From Nitrososphaeraceae archaeon (GTDB taxonomy: Archaea; Thermoproteota; Nitrososphaeria; Nitrososphaerales; Nitrososphaeraceae), in NCBI GenBank assembly GCA_025936955.1, contig JAICSL010000058.1:1-8273 (forward strand): a stretch of 8,273 nucleotides of DNA. Direction: 5' to 3'. This document shows positions 6,623-8,273 of the stretch, piece after piece. The notes under the pieces are model-generated. The model was given only the letters and a program-made list of their open reading frames with translations. It was not told the origin of the DNA and did not search any database. The position numbers and the translations under genes are program-made. The first letter of the stretch is position 1. Every line of letters starts with the position of its first letter.

Positions 6623-6895
6623 ATGGTAAGTACAATCTTTAGGGTGCAGTCACATAAGTTCAGTCAAGACAATATACAGACAACCCTTGTATGCTCAAAA
6701 TGTGATGAGGTTTTTTCTAAAGAATTTCCTTTGGATCTTGAAGGTCAAACAATTGAGTTTAAATGTCCTGTATGTGGCGCACCAGGCGAAGCAGATCTAC
6801 CATATAAAAGCGCAGAAGAGAGAGAAGAGTTTGAAGAGGATTTCGAGGAGGTGGAAGAAGAGGAAGGCGGAGAAGATTTCGAGGAAGAATATTAG
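6623..6895 (+). CDS. Zinc-ribbon protein with highly acidic C-terminal tail, unknown function
   Basis: This 90-residue protein has two CXXC knuckles, C24/C27 (CSKC) and C48/C51 (CPVC), twenty residues apart. That is the pattern of a zinc ribbon. From residue 65 to 90 the chain is almost purely acidic: 18 of 26 residues are Glu or Asp, with interspersed aromatics (F70, F74, F86, Y90) and one basic residue. I do not recognise a named family. Such a layout could serve protein-protein contact with a DNA-binding partner or basic protein, but this is inference. The gene has its own TATA box and starts at ATG 6623. It converges on rfcS with stop codons overlapping by four bases. The zinc ribbon, codon pattern and length argue that it is real. 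The frame at 6687-7055 on the same strand is a shadow of it. Confidence 0.85.
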   Translation: MVSTIFRVQSHKFSQDNIQTTLVCSKCDEVFSKEFPLDLEGQTIEFKCPVCGAPGEADLPYKSAEEREEFEEDFEEVEEEEGGEDFEEEY

Positions 6896-7890
6896 TAATG
6901 CTTACTTTCTCTTCCTAGTTTTCCCAATTGTGCAAGAAGGGCAGCCAATTGAATTTCAGGATGCCCGCCTGTTGTCAAACGATAATCATACTCTGCCATT
7001 AGTGATGCAAATTCGTCTAGATGTTCTAATTTCATATTATATGCCTCCAAATTAGCATATTTGAGAAAATCACTCTCAGACATTCCATATACTTGTGTTA
7101 ATTCAAGTAATTTGACTCTGGCATCATTGAACTTACCAGCAATGGCTAATCGGATAACCTCGCCGACCTTGGCTTTTCCCGAAAGTCCTCTTGATGCAAT
7201 TACATTGGAAAGAGACACAAAACCCATCCCTGACGCCGCTTGAAGCATGTTAATAGAATGACGCAAATCTCCTGAAGTAGAATCATAAATTTGTAAAAGA
7301 GCTTTTTCTTCATATTCTACTCTCTCTTTTTCACAAATCCTTTTCAGGTAATCTACAATATCTTGCTCTGATAATCTAGTAAAACGAAATATAACACATC
7401 TACTTTGAATTGGTTCTATGATCTGTGATATATAATTACAAATAATTATAAAACGTGTTGTTTTTGAGCTATCCTCAATGATCCTTCTAAGTGCAGTTTG
7501 GGCTTCAGATGTCATCTCATCTGCCTCATCTAGTATAATTATTCTAAATGGCTTATCATTTTTATCTCTGGTAGCAAGTTTCATTACTGCCGCGAATTCT
7601 TTTACTCTTTCACGAACCATCTTGATTCCCCTTTCATCAGAAGCGTTCAATTCCAGAGTGTCTCTTTGCCACTCCTCTCCGAGTAATTCTCTTGCAATAC
7701 ACAAAGCAGCAGTAGTTTTGCCTACTCCAGCAGGTCCTGAAAGTAGCAGGTGTGGAATTTCATAAGGGTTCTTGATAAGATTATTTAGTCCGTTAACTAT
7801 ATCTCTTTGATTAATAATGTGTTCCAATTTAATTGGACGATATTTTTCAACCCACATCAAATTTGAAAGATTCTTGCTTGTAGTTGACAT
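6892..7890 (-). CDS. rfcS: Replication factor C small subunit (clamp loader)
   Basis: This is the small subunit of the archaeal RFC complex, an AAA+ ATPase that opens the PCNA ring and loads it on primed DNA. The 332-residue protein begins with the RFC box MWVEKYRP (12-19). It then has Walker A GPAGVGKTT (52-60), the LNASDERG box (81-88) and Walker B LDEAD (120-124). Sensor 1 is N152, the arginine-finger SRC motif is at 163-165, and sensor 2 is DLRHSIN (208-214, R210). The C-terminal collar helices follow. Length and motif order are typical of RfcS. The start is ATG 7888-7890, 11 residues before the conserved box. It is divergent from the GINS-like gene and converges with the zinc-ribbon gene, so it is probably transcribed alone. 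The large subunit RfcL is not in the window. Confidence 0.97.
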   Translation of the reverse strand: MSTTSKNLSNLMWVEKYRPIKLEHIINQRDIVNGLNNLIKNPYEIPHLLLSGPAGVGKTTAALCIARELLGEEWQRDTLELNASDERGIKMVRERVKEFAAVMKLATRDKNDKPFRIIILDEADEMTSEAQTALRRIIEDSSKTTRFIIICNYISQIIEPIQSRCVIFRFTRLSEQDIVDYLKRICEKERVEYEEKALLQIYDSTSGDLRHSINMLQAASGMGFVSLSNVIASRGLSGKAKVGEVIRLAIAGKFNDARVKLLELTQVYGMSESDFLKYANLEAYNMKLEHLDEFASLMAEYDYRLTTGGHPEIQLAALLAQLGKLGRESKHY

Positions 7891-7916
7891 GGTGGTATAT
7901 TCAATAATATACTGGG

Positions 7917-7925
7917 CATTAATAA
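7917..7925 (-). promoter_or_regulatory. Possible TATA element for rfcS
   Basis: On the minus strand TTATTAATG is centred about 31 bases upstream of the rfcS ATG, consistent with a short-leader archaeal promoter. It lies within the 131-bp gap shared with the divergent GINS-like gene. There is no Shine-Dalgarno site before the start. The call rests on spacing and AT content only. Confidence 0.3.
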
Positions 7926-8009
7926 CTTACCTAAAAAAGTTTCTCGTTTAGCTTGGAGCTCAAGAAAAGTTATCATGTCAAAAGATATAATTGGTGAACG
8001 ATATACTAG

Positions 8010-8020
8010 ATATATAATTA
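8010..8020 (+). promoter_or_regulatory. TATA-like box upstream of the GINS-like gene
   Basis: ATATATAATTA ends just before the ATG at 8022. It is the best TATA-like string in the divergent gap. With normal archaeal spacing it would start transcription near 8040, downstream of that ATG and upstream of the second in-frame ATG at 8094. A weaker candidate, AGATATAATT (about 7983-7992), would place the start near 8014 and permit the first ATG. Confidence 0.35.
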
Positions 8021-8021
8021 C

Positions 8022-8273
8022 ATGATTACTACTTCTCATCCTTCACAGCACAAGATTGTTTCTATTCATAGAATTTATCACATAGAATATCTAATGGAAG
8101 ACATACGTGTAACGTTTAAGCGCGACATGAAATTGAAGATAGGAGAGATTATGATTGATGCAAAAGAAGGCGATATATCTTCTTTTCCTCGATGGCTGGC
8201 AAACGCTCTGTTAGAACAAGGAATTATTGAAACCCGAGATAATGACATTTCGACTTATGTTTCAAGAGCATTA
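8022..8273 (+). CDS. GINS-family DNA replication protein, N-terminal part (runs off window)
   Basis: An open frame of 84 codons continues past the right edge. From residue 25 it reads like the N-terminal small domain of archaeal GINS proteins: MEDIRVTFKRDMKLKIGE, then DAKEGD (about 46-51), then FPRWLANALLEQGIIE (about 54-69) and a segment ending YVSRAL. The PRW-A-x-L-E-x-G pattern is characteristic of GINS subunits as I know them from thaumarchaeota. GINS binds MCM helicase and Cdc45/GAN in the replicative helicase complex. Position head to head with rfcS supports a replication role. The C-terminal domain is out of view, so Gins51 and Gins23 cannot be separated. The start could be ATG 8022 or ATG 8094; the family pattern and the TATA position favour 8094, and the first 24 residues look unlike the family. 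Confidence 0.75.
   Translation, partial: MITTSHPSQHKIVSIHRIYHIEYLMEDIRVTFKRDMKLKIGEIMIDAKEGDISSFPRWLANALLEQGIIETRDNDISTYVSRAL

Noticed and set aside
6687..7055. 122-codon plus-strand frame overlapping the zinc-ribbon gene
   Set aside because: It is the +1 frame shadow of the zinc-ribbon gene running into the antisense of rfcS, and its composition is not protein-like.

Overview
The window looks like a chromosomal segment of an AT-rich (by eye about one third G+C), ammonia-oxidiser-type thaumarchaeon (Nitrososphaeria). A low-G+C soil lineage such as Nitrosocosmicus would fit, but that assignment is inference. The archaeal call rests on a RFC small clamp-loader subunit, a divergently transcribed GINS-like replication protein, TATA-like promoter elements close to start codons with little Shine-Dalgarno signal, and a preQ0 (archaeosine precursor) gene set. 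Eight genes are well supported. They cover roughly two thirds of the sequence, so a large part of the window is AT-rich intergenic DNA.

Layout: 1-942 has no supported gene, but holds a G+C-richer patch with a short direct repeat and palindromes. 943-2331 (+) encodes an M20-family metallopeptidase starting with TTG. It converges on 2569-3141 (-), a small multi-pass membrane protein of unknown function, also starting with TTG. 3142-4240 is a second gene-poor stretch with one doubtful 63-codon ORF at 3236-3427, an even more doubtful 59-codon ORF on the minus strand, and a perfect 16-bp palindrome.

4241-6302 (+) is a tight operon: queC (TTG start), queE (overlapping queC by 17 bp) and folE (9-nt gap). 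FolE opens GTP to dihydroneopterin triphosphate. QueE makes 7-carboxy-7-deazaguanine and QueC converts it to preQ0, the base that archaea insert at tRNA position 15 and turn into archaeosine. The intermediate enzyme QueD is not in the window.

6623-6895 (+) encodes a 90-residue zinc-ribbon protein with a very acidic tail. It has a good TATA box and ends in a 4-bp convergent overlap with rfcS (6892-7890, -), the clamp-loader small subunit. A 131-bp divergent promoter region separates rfcS from the start of a GINS-like gene that runs off the right edge. The right third is therefore a DNA-replication neighbourhood.

I did not see a CRISPR array, an intact mobile element, a tRNA or an rRNA. The most unusual items are the uncharacterised zinc-ribbon/acidic-tail protein beside the replication genes, and the mismatch between the best TATA box and the first ATG of the GINS gene. 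Nothing here is clearly a new multi-gene system.
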